Shown here: positions 34,761-43,227 of the stretch, piece after piece
Layout of the letters: each line of letters begins with the position of its first letter
How positions within the stretch are numbered: position 1 is the stretch's first letter
NCBI GenBank assembly: GCA_021805825.1
Contig: JAJZEC010000004.1
Location: 48,901-112,900, forward strand
DNA: 64,000 nucleotides
DNA from: Pseudomonadota bacterium
Lineage (GTDB): Bacteria > Pseudomonadota > Gammaproteobacteria > Burkholderiales > Burkholderiaceae_C
Direction of reading: 5' to 3'
Translations under genes and position numbers: made by a program
The notes under the pieces: generated by a model
The model's input: the letters and a program-made list of their open reading frames with translations, nothing else
Database searches by the model: none
What the model was told of the DNA's origin: nothing

Positions 34761-37157
34761 ATGAACCAGAACCTTCCCATCCGCAAGGTCGCCGTGCTCG
34801 GCGCCGGGGTGATGGGCGCGCAGATCGCCGCCCATTGCATCAACGCCCGGGTTCCCGTCGTGTTGTTCGACCTGGCGTCATCGCAGGGCCCGAAGAACGC
34901 CATCGCCGACAAGGCGGTGGCCAACCTGAGGAAGCTCAGCCCGGCGCCGCTCGGCCTGAGCGACGACGCCGCCTGGCTGCGCAGCGCGAACTACGACGAC
35001 GACCTTCCGCTGCTGGCCGGCTGCGACCTGGTGATCGAAGCCATCGCCGAGCGCATGGACTGGAAGCACGATCTGTACCGCAAGGTCACGCCCCATCTGG
35101 CGCCCCACGCCGTGTTCGCGACCAACACCTCGGGGCTGTCGATCAGCCGCCTGGGCGAGGGTTTCGACGCCGACCTGCGCCAGCGTTTCTGCGGCGTGCA
35201 CTTCTTCAACCCCCCGCGTTACATGCCGCTGGTCGAACTGATTCCCACCGCGGACACCCGGCCGCAGGTGCTGGATCAGCTCGAGACCTTCCTCACCACC
35301 ACGCTGGGCAAGAGCGTGGTGCGCGCGCTGGACACGCCGAATTTCGTCGCCAACCGCGTCGGGGTGTTCTCCATCCTCGCGGTGATGCACGAGGCCGAGC
35401 GCTTCGGCCTGGGCTTCGACGTCGTTGATGACCTTACCGGTGCCAAGCTCGGGCGCGCGAAGAGCGCGACCTTCCGTACCGCCGACGTGGTCGGGCTGGA
35501 CACCATGGCGCATGTCATCGGCACCATGCGCGACAACCTGCCGCTGGAGAAGGACCCCTTCGCCGCGCTGTACGCGACGCCGGCGGTGCTGGCGCGGCTG
35601 GTCGAGGCCGGCGCGCTGGGGCAGAAGAGCGGGGCCGGCTTCTACAAGAAGGCCGGGCGCGACATCCTGCGCCTGGATCCGGCCAGCGGCGACTACGTGC
35701 CCGCCGGCGGCAAGGCCGAGGAGCTTGTCGTGCGCATGCTGAAGAAGCCGGCCGCCGAGCGCTTCGAGCTCCTGCGCGCGTCGAGCAACCCGCAGGCGCA
35801 GTTCCTGTGGGCCGTGTTCCGCGACGTATGGCACTACATCGCGCTGCACCTGGCCGAGGTGGCGGACAACGCACGCGACCTGGATTTCGCCATCCGCTGG
35901 GGTTTCGGCTGGAGCGAGGGGCCGTTCGAGACCTGGCAGGCGGCCGGCTGGAAGCGCATCGCCGGCTGGATCGACGAGGACATCGCCGCCGGCAAGGCGC
36001 TGTGCGCCACGCCGCTGCCGCAGTGGGTGCATGACATCGACGCCGTGCACACGCCGCAGGGCTCGTGGTCGGCCGCGCAACAGACCTACAGGCCGCGTCG
36101 GGAACTCGCGGTCATGCGCCGGCAGCTTTTCGGCCAGAGCGTGCTGGGCGAGGATGCGCCCGATGCCCGGCGCGCCGGCAGCACGGTGTTCGAGGACGAT
36201 TCCATCCGCCTGTGGACCGCCCCCGGCGCCGACGACGTGCTGGTGGCGAGCTTCAAGACGAAGATGAACACCCTCGGCCCGGGCGTGGTCGCCGGGCTGC
36301 AGCGCGCGGCCGACCTGGCCGAGTCGCAGTACCGCGCGCTGGTGGTGTGGCAGACCGGCGAGCCCTTCAGCGCCGGCGCCGACCTGCAGGCCATGCTGCC
36401 GGCCTTCATGAGCGGCGGCGCCAAAGCCATCGAGCCCGAGGAGAGGAAGCTGCAGGAGCTGATGCTGCGCCTGCGCTATGGCCAGGCCCCGGTGGTCGCG
36501 GCCATCCGCGGCATGGCGCTGGGCGGCGGCTGCGAGCTGGCGCTGCATGCGGCGCGCCGCGTGGCCGCGCTGGAGAGCTACATCGGCCTGGTGGAAGCCG
36601 GGGTCGGGCTGATTCCGGGCGGCGGCGGCCTGTGTGCGATCGCGCGGCGTGCCGCCGAGCTGGCGCATGCCGCGGGCGGCGAGGCCGACCTGATGGCCTT
36701 CCTGAAGAACCTGTACATGCAGCCGGCGACCGCCGCGGTGTCGAAGTCGGCGCTGCATGCGCGCCAGATGGGCTACCTGCAGGACGACGACGTTATCGTG
36801 CTGCACAAGGACGAGCTGCTGTACGTGGCCATCGCGCAGGCACGCGCGCTGGCCGAATCCGGCTGGCGTCCGCCGCTGCCGGCACGCATCGCGGTGGCCG
36901 GGCGCAGTGCCGCGGCGACCATCGGCGGCCAACTGGTCAACATGCGCGATGGAGGGCAGATCACCGGGCACGACTACCTGCTCGGGCAATTGATGGCCGA
37001 GGTGGTGTGCGGCGGTGATGTCGATGCCGGCAGCGTGGTCGATGAGGCCTGGCTGATGCGCCTCGAGCGCGAGCGCTTCTGCCGCCTGCTCGAACACCCG
37101 AAGACCCAGGAACGCATCATGAGCCTGCTGCAAGGCGGCAAGCCGGTGCGCAATTGA
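34761..37157 (+). CDS. 3-hydroxyacyl-CoA dehydrogenase / enoyl-CoA hydratase fusion (FadB/FadN-like)
   Basis: A 798 aa bifunctional beta-oxidation enzyme with the dehydrogenase domains first and the crotonase domain last, the FadN-like order (E. coli FadB has it reversed). The N-terminal NAD motif is VAVLGAGVMGAQIAAHC, with GVHFFNPPRYMPLVELIPT in the dehydrogenase. The crotonase part has FSAGADLQAML, GMALGGGCELALHAAR and VEAGVGLIPGGGG, keeping both catalytic glutamate positions. It follows the dehydrogenase by 71 bp. The thiolase frame begins at its stop. Function as hydratase plus dehydrogenase is well supported. Confidence 0.94.
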   Translation: MNQNLPIRKVAVLGAGVMGAQIAAHCINARVPVVLFDLASSQGPKNAIADKAVANLRKLSPAPLGLSDDAAWLRSANYDDDLPLLAGCDLVIEAIAERMDWKHDLYRKVTPHLAPHAVFATNTSGLSISRLGEGFDADLRQRFCGVHFFNPPRYMPLVELIPTADTRPQVLDQLETFLTTTLGKSVVRALDTPNFVANRVGVFSILAVMHEAERFGLGFDVVDDLTGAKLGRAKSATFRTADVVGLDTMAHVIGTMRDNLPLEKDPFAALYATPAVLARLVEAGALGQKSGAGFYKKAGRDILRLDPASGDYVPAGGKAEELVVRMLKKPAAERFELLRASSNPQAQFLWAVFRDVWHYIALHLAEVADNARDLDFAIRWGFGWSEGPFETWQAAGWKRIAGWIDEDIAAGKALCATPLPQWVHDIDAVHTPQGSWSAAQQTYRPRRELAVMRRQLFGQSVLGEDAPDARRAGSTVFEDDSIRLWTAPGADDVLVASFKTKMNTLGPGVVAGLQRAADLAESQYRALVVWQTGEPFSAGADLQAMLPAFMSGGAKAIEPEERKLQELMLRLRYGQAPVVAAIRGMALGGGCELALHAARRVAALESYIGLVEAGVGLIPGGGGLCAIARRAAELAHAAGGEADLMAFLKNLYMQPATAAVSKSALHARQMGYLQDDDVIVLHKDELLYVAIAQARALAESGWRPPLPARIAVAGRSAAATIGGQLVNMRDGGQITGHDYLLGQLMAEVVCGGDVDAGSVVDEAWLMRLERERFCRLLEHPKTQERIMSLLQGGKPVRN

Positions 37158-37186
37158 GCGCAGATCACGAATTTCCGGAGACCACG

Positions 37187-38416
37187 ATGTCCAGACAAGT
37201 CCAGGATGCCTATATTGTCGCCGCCGCGCGAACCCCCATCGGCAAGTCGCACCGCGGGGTGTTCCGCAGCACGCGGCCCGACGACCTGCTGATCCACGCC
37301 ATCCAGGCGGCGCTCGCGCAGGTGCCCGGCCTCGACCCCAAGGCCATCGAGGATGCCGTGATCGGCTGCGCGATGCCCGAGGCCGAGCAGGGGCTGAACA
37401 TGGCGCGCAGCGCGGCGCTGCTTGCCGGCCTGCCCGACAGCGTGGGCGGGGTCACGGTGAACCGCTTCTGCGCTTCCGGTCTGACGGCCATCCAGATGGC
37501 CGCCGACCGCATTCGCGTCGGCGAGGCCGAGGTCGTGCTGGCCGGCGGTGCCGAGAGCATGAGCATGGTGCCGATGTCGGGCAACAAACCCTCGATCAAC
37601 CCCAGGGTGTTCGCCGCCGACGAGAACCTGGGCATCGCCTACGGCATGGGGCTGACCGCGGAGAAGGTCGCACAGCGCTGGAAGGTCGATCGCCAGCGCC
37701 AGGATGCCTTCGCGCTGCAAAGCCACGAGCGTGCGCTGGCCGGAATCGCGGCCGGGGAATTCGCCGACGAGATCGCTCCGATCGAGGTCGTGCAGCGCGT
37801 TCCCGACCTGATGAGCGGGGCCGTGCGCGAGACGCGCCGCACGGTCAGCGTCGACGAGGGCCCGCGTGCGGACAGCTCGCTGCAGGCGCTGGGCAAGCTG
37901 CGGCCGGTGTTCGCCTCGCCGAAGGATCCCACCGGCAAGGCCACCGGCCTGGGCACGGTGACCGCGGGCAACAGTTCGCAGACCTCCGACGGTGCCGGCG
38001 CCTTGATCCTGGCCTCCGAGGCGGCGGTCAAGCGCTTCGGCCTGCAGCCGCTGGCGCGTTTCGTCAGCTTCGCCTGCCGGGGCGTGCCCCCGGAGATCAT
38101 GGGCATCGGCCCGATCGAGGCCATTCCGGCTGCCCTCAGGCTGGCCGGGCTGCAACTCGACGACCTGGGCTGGATCGAGCTCAACGAGGCCTTCGCGGCG
38201 CAGTCGCTGGCCGTCATCGACAGCTGCGGACTCGATCCGTCGCGGGTCAACCCGCTGGGCGGGGCGATCGCCCTCGGACACCCGCTGGGCGCCACCGGGG
38301 CGATCCGCGCCTGCACGGCCATCTACGGCATGCGCCGGCGCCAGCAGCGTTATTCGATGGTCACCATGTGCGTGGGCACGGGGCAGGGCGCGGCGGGCAT
38401 CTTCGAGCGCGTCTGA
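37187..38416 (+). CDS. fadA: Acetyl-CoA C-acyltransferase (3-ketoacyl-CoA thiolase)
   Basis: A 409 aa thiolase completing the beta-oxidation spiral. The nucleophilic cysteine sits in VNRFCASGLTAIQMAADRI (about residue 96). The C-terminal GGAIALGHPLGATGAIR carries the histidine, and CVGTGQGAAGIFE the second cysteine. I start at ATG 37187 with GGAG about six bases upstream, not at the TTG in the ORF track. It lies 29 bp after the FadN-like gene. An acetoacetyl-CoA thiolase role cannot be excluded, but operon context favours FadA/FadI function. Confidence 0.94.
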   Translation: MSRQVQDAYIVAAARTPIGKSHRGVFRSTRPDDLLIHAIQAALAQVPGLDPKAIEDAVIGCAMPEAEQGLNMARSAALLAGLPDSVGGVTVNRFCASGLTAIQMAADRIRVGEAEVVLAGGAESMSMVPMSGNKPSINPRVFAADENLGIAYGMGLTAEKVAQRWKVDRQRQDAFALQSHERALAGIAAGEFADEIAPIEVVQRVPDLMSGAVRETRRTVSVDEGPRADSSLQALGKLRPVFASPKDPTGKATGLGTVTAGNSSQTSDGAGALILASEAAVKRFGLQPLARFVSFACRGVPPEIMGIGPIEAIPAALRLAGLQLDDLGWIELNEAFAAQSLAVIDSCGLDPSRVNPLGGAIALGHPLGATGAIRACTAIYGMRRRQQRYSMVTMCVGTGQGAAGIFERV

Positions 38417-38456
38417 AACCCCTGCACCGTCCGCAACCCTTCGGCCGTCGACGACC

Positions 38457-39221
38457 ATGAACCCGATTCTTTCCTTGCGCGAACACAGCGTGCTGACCCT
38501 GACCCTGAACCGGGTCGACAAGAAGAACGCTCTCACCCAGGAGATGTACAGCCTGCTGCACCGGGAACTGCAGCAGGCGGCGCAGGACGACGCGGTGCGC
38601 GTGGTCGTGCTGCAGGGGCAGCAGGATCTGTTCAGCTCCGGCAACGACGTCAGCGAGTTCCTGCAGCGACCGCCCGGCGGGCTGGACACTCCGGTATTCG
38701 ACTTCCTGCGCAGCCTGGCCGATTTTCCCAAGCCGCTGATCGCCGCGGTCGGCGGCCCCGCGGTGGGCATCGGCACCACGATGCTGCTGCACTGCGACCT
38801 CGTCTACTGCGGCGACAACGCGCTGTTCTCGCTGCCCTTCGTCAACCTCGGACTGTCGCCGGAGGCTGGCTCCAGCCTGCTGCTGCCGCTGCGGGTGGGC
38901 CCCGCGGCGGCCAGCGAGCTGCTGCTGTTCGGCGAGCCCTTCAGCGCCGACGAGGCGCTGGCCGTAGGCCTGGTCAACCGCGTGCTGCCTCCCGAGCAGT
39001 TGCTCGACTACGCGCAGGCGCAGGCGCGCAGGCTGGCGGCCAAGCCCTCAGCCTCGCTGGTGCTGACCAAGCAGCTGCTGCGCAAGGGGCAGCGCGAGGC
39101 GGTGCACGCCGCCATCGCGGACGAGGCGTGGCAGTTCGCGCGCATGCTGCAGGGACCGGCGGCGAAGGAGGCCTTCCGCGCCTTCCTCGACAAGCGCAAA
39201 CCCGATTTCTCCGGGCTGTAG
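38457..39221 (+). CDS. Crotonase-family enoyl-CoA hydratase/isomerase
   Basis: A 254 aa crotonase with VDKKNALTQEMYSLL near the N-terminus, FSSGNDVSEF in the oxyanion loop and AVGIGTTMLLHCDLVYC. The first hydratase glutamate (GGCEL in the FadN-like partner) is replaced by a Thr/Met segment. The second region reads LGLSPEAGSSLLLP, close to the PEGCSS pattern of delta3,delta2-enoyl-CoA isomerases. I therefore favour an isomerase that feeds unsaturated acyl chains into the operon's main enzymes. It is the last gene of the operon, 40 bp after the thiolase, and converges on trmL. Confidence 0.85.
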   Translation: MNPILSLREHSVLTLTLNRVDKKNALTQEMYSLLHRELQQAAQDDAVRVVVLQGQQDLFSSGNDVSEFLQRPPGGLDTPVFDFLRSLADFPKPLIAAVGGPAVGIGTTMLLHCDLVYCGDNALFSLPFVNLGLSPEAGSSLLLPLRVGPAAASELLLFGEPFSADEALAVGLVNRVLPPEQLLDYAQAQARRLAAKPSASLVLTKQLLRKGQREAVHAAIADEAWQFARMLQGPAAKEAFRAFLDKRKPDFSGL

Positions 39222-39236
39222 CGGTCGGCCCGCCGT

Positions 39237-39707
39237 TCAGACCGCGCCCTTCCAGCCGCTCTGGCGCCAGGCCTCGAAGGCGGCCACCGCGACGGCGTTC
39301 GACAGATTCAGGCTGCGCTGGCCGGCGCGCATCGGCAGGCGCAGCCGGTGCGGCTCGGGGAAGTCGGCCAGCACCTCGGCGGGCAGGCCTCGCGTCTCGG
39401 AGCCGAACACCAGCCAGTCCCCCGGGCGCAGCGTGGCCTGCGGCAGCAGGCGGGAGGCGTGGCTGCTGAAGGCCCACCACGTGCCGGCCTGCGCAGCGGC
39501 CTGCGCGCGCAGCGCCGGCCAATCCTCGTGTACTTCCAGCCGCGCCCATTCGTGGTAATCGAGACCGGCGCGGCGCATGCGTGCGTCGTCGAGCGCGAAG
39601 CCCAGCGGTCGCACCAGGTGCAGGGTGCAGCCGGTATTGGCCGCCAGGCGGATCACGTTGCCGGTGTTCGGAGGGATCTCGGGGTGGACGAGTACGAGGT
39701 GGAACAT
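39237..39707 (-). CDS. trmL: tRNA (cytidine/uridine-34-2'-O)-methyltransferase
   Basis: A 156 aa SPOUT methyltransferase that 2'-O-methylates the wobble base of certain leucine tRNAs. It starts MFHLVLVHPEIPPNTGNVIRL and has the knot motifs FGSETRGLP and LPMRAGQRSLNLSNAVAVA, which are diagnostic of TrmL. The start is ATG 39707. It lies 61 bp downstream of comF on the same strand and converges with the crotonase gene. Confidence 0.95.
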   Translation of the reverse strand: MFHLVLVHPEIPPNTGNVIRLAANTGCTLHLVRPLGFALDDARMRRAGLDYHEWARLEVHEDWPALRAQAAAQAGTWWAFSSHASRLLPQATLRPGDWLVFGSETRGLPAEVLADFPEPHRLRLPMRAGQRSLNLSNAVAVAAFEAWRQSGWKGAV

Positions 39708-39768
39708 GGCCTGCGGGGCTGCGCCGCACCGCCGCGGCAGGCGCATTCTTGCACGCCGGGCCGAGGCC

Positions 39769-40599
39769 TCAGCGCGGCGCCGGGGTACGCAGCACCACGG
39801 CCACCGCGACTTCGCGCGCTCCGCCCCGCAGCAGCGCGCGGCATGCATGCTCGGCGGTGCTGCCGCTGGTCATCACGTCGTCGACCAGCAGCACGGTGCA
39901 CGCGCGGGGCAGGGCGTGGGCGACGAAGGCGCCGCGCAGGTTGGCTGCGCGCCGTGCCAGCGGCAGGCTGCTCTGTGCCGGGCCGTCGCGTACGCGCAGC
40001 AGCCGCTGGCAGTCGCAGGGCCACTGCAGTGCCGCAGCCAGCCCGCGGGCGATTTCCCAGGCCTGGTTGTATCCGCGCTGGCGCAGTCGCTGCATGCTCA
40101 GCGGCACCGGCACGACGAGCGGAGGCGGATGCGGCAGCGGCGACCACGCCGGCGGCAGCCGCTGCGCCAGCAGCCCGCCGAGCCAGCGCGCCAGCGCTGC
40201 ATCGCCGCCGAACTTGACACTCGCGATGAGGCGGTCGAGCGGCGGGACGTAGTCGCCCCAGGCCATGGCCCGGACATGGGCAGGCGGGTGCAGCGCGCAG
40301 GCCCCGCAGCGCGCGGCGGCGTCCGGCAGCAGGCTGGCGCAGCGCGGGCAACGCCGCAGGCCAGGCAGGCCGTAGGCGCACTGGCAGGCCGAGCAGAGCG
40401 GGGCGCGGCTGGGCAGGGCGCACAGCCGGCAGCGGCCCTCGGGGAGCAAGGCGCGCGTCAGGGCGTGCAGCAGCCGATGCGCCGGAGGAAAGGTCAGCGG
40501 GAAGCAGGCAGGCAGCTCCGAGGCGCGCAGACCGGTTGCGCGCAGGCCGGTTGCACGCGCTTCGCGCTGCGCCGCGCATCGATGCGTCCGGAGGGACAT
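39769..40599 (-). CDS. comF: ComF-family amidophosphoribosyltransferase-like competence protein
   Basis: A 276 aa ComF/GntX protein. An N-terminal zinc-finger-like part has CRLC, CSAC, CPRC and CGAC pairs (about residues 58-105). The C-terminal PRTase fold has VPVPLSMQRLRQRGYNQA and the PRPP loop VLLVDDVMTSGSTAEHA. ComF helps import transforming DNA in competent bacteria; GntX-type relatives act in other stress settings. The N-terminus carries a duplicated ATGLR from a 15-bp tandem repeat, which may be an unstructured extension or a sign that the real start lies downstream. It diverges from a methyltransferase gene. Confidence 0.9.
   Translation of the reverse strand: MSLRTHRCAAQREARATGLRATGLRASELPACFPLTFPPAHRLLHALTRALLPEGRCRLCALPSRAPLCSACQCAYGLPGLRRCPRCASLLPDAAARCGACALHPPAHVRAMAWGDYVPPLDRLIASVKFGGDAALARWLGGLLAQRLPPAWSPLPHPPPLVVPVPLSMQRLRQRGYNQAWEIARGLAAALQWPCDCQRLLRVRDGPAQSSLPLARRAANLRGAFVAHALPRACTVLLVDDVMTSGSTAEHACRALLRGGAREVAVAVVLRTPAPR
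40523..40552 (-). repeat. 15-bp tandem duplication in comF 5' end
   Basis: GCGCGCAGACCGGTT and GCGCGCAGGCCGGTT are adjacent copies with one difference, encoding ATGLR-ATGLR near the ComF N-terminus. In-frame, so tolerated. Confidence 0.8.
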
Positions 40600-40604
40600 G
40601 CGGC

Positions 40605-40610
40605 TATAGT
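40605..40610 (+). promoter_or_regulatory. Candidate -10 in the comF / methyltransferase divergent region
   Basis: TATAGT (five of six to consensus) lies 80 bp upstream of the chosen methyltransferase start. The overlapping CTATAG is symmetric, so it could also serve comF on the other strand. No -35 was identified. Confidence 0.35.
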
Positions 40611-40689
40611 GCCACCCTTTGCCGGAGCTGGCCGGCTCGAGCGCGCAAAGCCCATGCGCGGCCAGGCCGCAACCGATCCGTCCAAGCCG

Positions 40690-41589
40690 ATGCCCAACGA
40701 GTCCTGCGCAGCCGCCCGCCTGGCGCGTGACCGCCTGGCGCGCCACGATGCCCCCTTCGTCTGGCAGGAAGTGGCGCGGCGCCTCGCCGAGCGTTTGCCG
40801 CTCCTGCGCCTGCAGCCGCGTTGCGCGCTGGATCTTGGCTGCGCCTGGGGCGATGGCCTGGCGCTGTTGCGCCAACGCTACCCCGAGGCCGAATTGCTGG
40901 GCATCGAACCGTCGCCGCGACTGGCCGAACGCGCCAGGCAGCGCAATCGCCCGCGAGGCTGGATGCAGCGTCTGCGCGCCGGCCCGGCCTGCCGGGTGCT
41001 CGACGCCGAGCTCGACTGTGCCTTGCCTTCGACACAGGGCGCGGCCCAGTTGCTGTGGTCGAACCTGGCGTTGTGCTGGGCGGCCGACCCGGCCGCGGTG
41101 CTCGGCGCCTGGCAGCGCATGCTGCTGCTCGACGGAGCGTTGATGTTCACCGCCTTCGGCCCCGATACCCTGCGCGAGTTGCGCACTCCGGAAGTCGCCG
41201 GCCTGGGCATGCGGGCCCGGTCGTGGATGGACATGCACGACCTCGGCGACCTGCTGGTGCACCAGGGATTCGCCGACCCGGTGATGGACATGGAGTTGCT
41301 GCAGCTGCGCTGGGCCGACGCCGACAGCGCATTGCGCGAACTGGCGCTGCTCGGCCGCGTTCCGCACGCGCAGGCCTACGCGGGGCTGCGCACCCCGCGC
41401 AACTGGCAACGCCTGCGCGACTGGCTGCAGGCGCGCGCCGGCGCCAGCGGACACGGCCAGGTGGAACTGAGCTTCGAGATCGTGTACGGACACGCCTTCA
41501 AGCCTGCCACCAGCCGTGCTTCCCAGGGTGGCGTGGCCAGCATCGGCCTCGAGCAGATCGGCGGGCGCAGGGCCTCGCGCCCCGGTTGA
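40690..41589 (+). CDS. BioC-like SAM-dependent methyltransferase
   Basis: A class I methyltransferase of about 299 aa. Motif I is ALDLGCAWGDGLALL, with LLGIEPSPRLAERAR as motif II and LLWSNLALCWAADPAAVLGAW, LMFTAFGPDTLRELR and HDLGDLLVHQGFADPVMDME further on. This set is typical of BioC (malonyl-ACP O-methyltransferase of biotin synthesis) as found next to comF in betaproteobacteria. The start is uncertain: ATG 40690 is used, but ATG 40654 would add 12 residues. No other biotin genes are near, so BioC is the best match rather than proven. Confidence 0.8.
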   Translation: MPNESCAAARLARDRLARHDAPFVWQEVARRLAERLPLLRLQPRCALDLGCAWGDGLALLRQRYPEAELLGIEPSPRLAERARQRNRPRGWMQRLRAGPACRVLDAELDCALPSTQGAAQLLWSNLALCWAADPAAVLGAWQRMLLLDGALMFTAFGPDTLRELRTPEVAGLGMRARSWMDMHDLGDLLVHQGFADPVMDMELLQLRWADADSALRELALLGRVPHAQAYAGLRTPRNWQRLRDWLQARAGASGHGQVELSFEIVYGHAFKPATSRASQGGVASIGLEQIGGRRASRPG

Positions 41590-41680
41590 GCGCGCTTCGA
41601 CGGCGTCGCCGGTGTTGTTGACATCACGCAATCTGCGGGGCGATCGACGCTTGCCGTGCCGCGCCGTGCAGGGGCGTCCC

Positions 41681-41686
41681 TATAAT
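41681..41686 (+). promoter_or_regulatory. Consensus -10 upstream of the oxidase operon
   Basis: A perfect TATAAT in the context GTCCCTATAATGG lies about 110 bp before the DUF2244 start. No -35 exists at 16-18 bp; TTGCCG is 24 bp away. Weak or activated initiation is possible. The site is otherwise the best promoter candidate for the cox operon. Confidence 0.55.
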
Positions 41687-41795
41687 GGCTCGCACGTCGG
41701 CGGCGCATCATTGCGCTGCGTGGTAGCGCGCGCTCTGCGCAGGCGTTGCGCGTGCGCAGCCAGGCTGCGTGGTGGAGCGGCCCCGGCGGTACACC

Positions 41796-42305
41796 ATGTT
41801 CGGAGACAAGGCGCAGGCGATGGCCGCACAGTGGAACGATGCCCCCGGCTTGGCCACCCCCATGCGCGTGGGGGAGGCAGGGATCTGGCTGGGCAGGCGC
41901 AACTGCTCGCTGAGCCCTTCGCAGCTGCTGGGTTTTTTCGCTTCGCTGGCGCTGGTGTCGATGCTGGTGGCGGGTATGTGCTGGATCAACGGGGGCAGGC
42001 TGGTGCCTGCCTTCACCGGGGCCGAGCTGCTGCTGTTCGCCGGGGCGCTGCTGGTCTATGCGCGGCATGCGGCCGACCGCGAGCGTGTGGAATTTGGGGC
42101 GGATCGGGTGGTTGTCGAGTGGGAAAGCGCAGGGCAGGTCGAGCGCACCGAATTTCCTTCGAGGCATACCCGTATCCTTATGCATGACAACGGGCTGATC
42201 GTATTTCGTGCCGGCGACCGCGAGGCCTTCGTCGGCCGCTACACCCGACCTGAGCGCAGGGAAGCACTGGCACGGCAGATGCGCAGAGCCCTGCTCGCGG
42301 CGTGA
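41796..42305 (+). CDS. DUF2244 domain-containing membrane protein
   Basis: A protein of about 169 aa with two transmembrane helices (LLGFFASLALVSMLVAGMCW and LLLFAGALLVYARHAA) and a soluble C-terminal part rich in Arg and Glu. The conserved RNCSLSPSQLLGFF near residue 30 and a position just upstream of coxB identify it as DUF2244. Its exact function in oxidase biogenesis is not known. Three starts are possible: GTG 41769, ATG 41796 (used) and ATG 41820; none has a convincing ribosome site. The coxB start is 40 bp downstream. Confidence 0.82.
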   Translation: MFGDKAQAMAAQWNDAPGLATPMRVGEAGIWLGRRNCSLSPSQLLGFFASLALVSMLVAGMCWINGGRLVPAFTGAELLLFAGALLVYARHAADRERVEFGADRVVVEWESAGQVERTEFPSRHTRILMHDNGLIVFRAGDREAFVGRYTRPERREALARQMRRALLAA

Positions 42306-42345
42306 TGGCGACTGCAGGCATTCTTTTCTTGAGGTGACACCGAAG

Positions 42346-43197
42346 ATGAAACTGAAGCACTTCGCGATCCTGGCTTCGGCCCTGGTCGCCACCACCGCCT
42401 TTGCCGCCACGCAGAGCCTGCCCGGGGGGCCGCAGGTCAACGGCATCGACTTCCAGACTCCGGTGACCTCGATCGCCATGGATCAGCGCGGGCTGAACTA
42501 CATGGTCATGCTGATCTGCCTGGCCATCGCCGTGCTGGTGTTCGGTGCGATGTTCTACGCGGTGTTCAAGTTCCGCAAATCCAAGGGTGCGGTGCCGGCG
42601 AAGTTCCACGAAAGCACCACGGTGGAGGTGATCTGGACCGTGATTCCCCTGCTGATCGTGATTGGCATGGTGATTCCGGCGACCAAGGTCGTGCTCGCGC
42701 AGGAGAACGTCTCCCATTCGTACCTGACGGTGAAGGCCACCGGCTACCAATGGAAATGGGGCTACGACTACCTCGACGGCCCGGGCAAGGGCATCGCGTT
42801 CTATTCCACGCTGACGACGCCGATGGCGCAGATCTTCGGCAACGCGCCCAAGCCGGACAACTACCTGCTGCAGGTCGACCACGAGCTGGTGGTTCCGGTG
42901 AACAAGAAGATCCGCATCGTCACCACCTCGGCCGACGTGCTGCATGGCTGGTATGTGCCGGCCTTCGGGGTGCAGATGGACGCCATTCCCGGCGCCACCC
43001 GCGAAACCTGGTTCCAGGTCGACAAGCCCGGAACCTACTACGGCCAGTGCGCGCAGATCTGCGGCAAGGGGCATGCGTTCATGCCGATCGTGGTCAAGGT
43101 GCTGCCGCTGCCCCAGTACCTGGCGTGGGTCCGGTCGACCGAGGCCACGCTGAAGAAGGACGGTGGCGCCTTCCCGCCCTCGGGCGCGGTCAGCTGA
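42346..43197 (+). CDS. coxB: Cytochrome c oxidase subunit II
   Basis: CoxB accepts electrons from cytochrome c through CuA on the periplasmic side. The 283 aa protein has a signal peptide (ALVATTAFA), two transmembrane helices (about residues 45-70 and 93-112), the aromatic patch GYQWKWGYDYLDG and CuA ligands in ADVLHGWYVP and YGQCAQICGKGHAFMP. The normally acidic residue between the two cysteines (CxExC) is Gln here, as in some ba3-type enzymes. There is no fused cytochrome c domain. GAGGTG nine bases upstream supports the start. No subunit I gene follows, which is abnormal for this family. Confidence 0.94.
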   Translation: MKLKHFAILASALVATTAFAATQSLPGGPQVNGIDFQTPVTSIAMDQRGLNYMVMLICLAIAVLVFGAMFYAVFKFRKSKGAVPAKFHESTTVEVIWTVIPLLIVIGMVIPATKVVLAQENVSHSYLTVKATGYQWKWGYDYLDGPGKGIAFYSTLTTPMAQIFGNAPKPDNYLLQVDHELVVPVNKKIRIVTTSADVLHGWYVPAFGVQMDAIPGATRETWFQVDKPGTYYGQCAQICGKGHAFMPIVVKVLPLPQYLAWVRSTEATLKKDGGAFPPSGAVS

Positions 43198-43227
43198 TCG
43201 GCTTCGGGTACGCGCGCGGTTCCCGCC

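Noticed and set aside
41618-41623. Perfect TTGACA upstream of the oxidase operon
   Set aside because: No -10-like hexamer at 16-18 bp (CGATCG there), and it is too far from the TATAAT at 41681.
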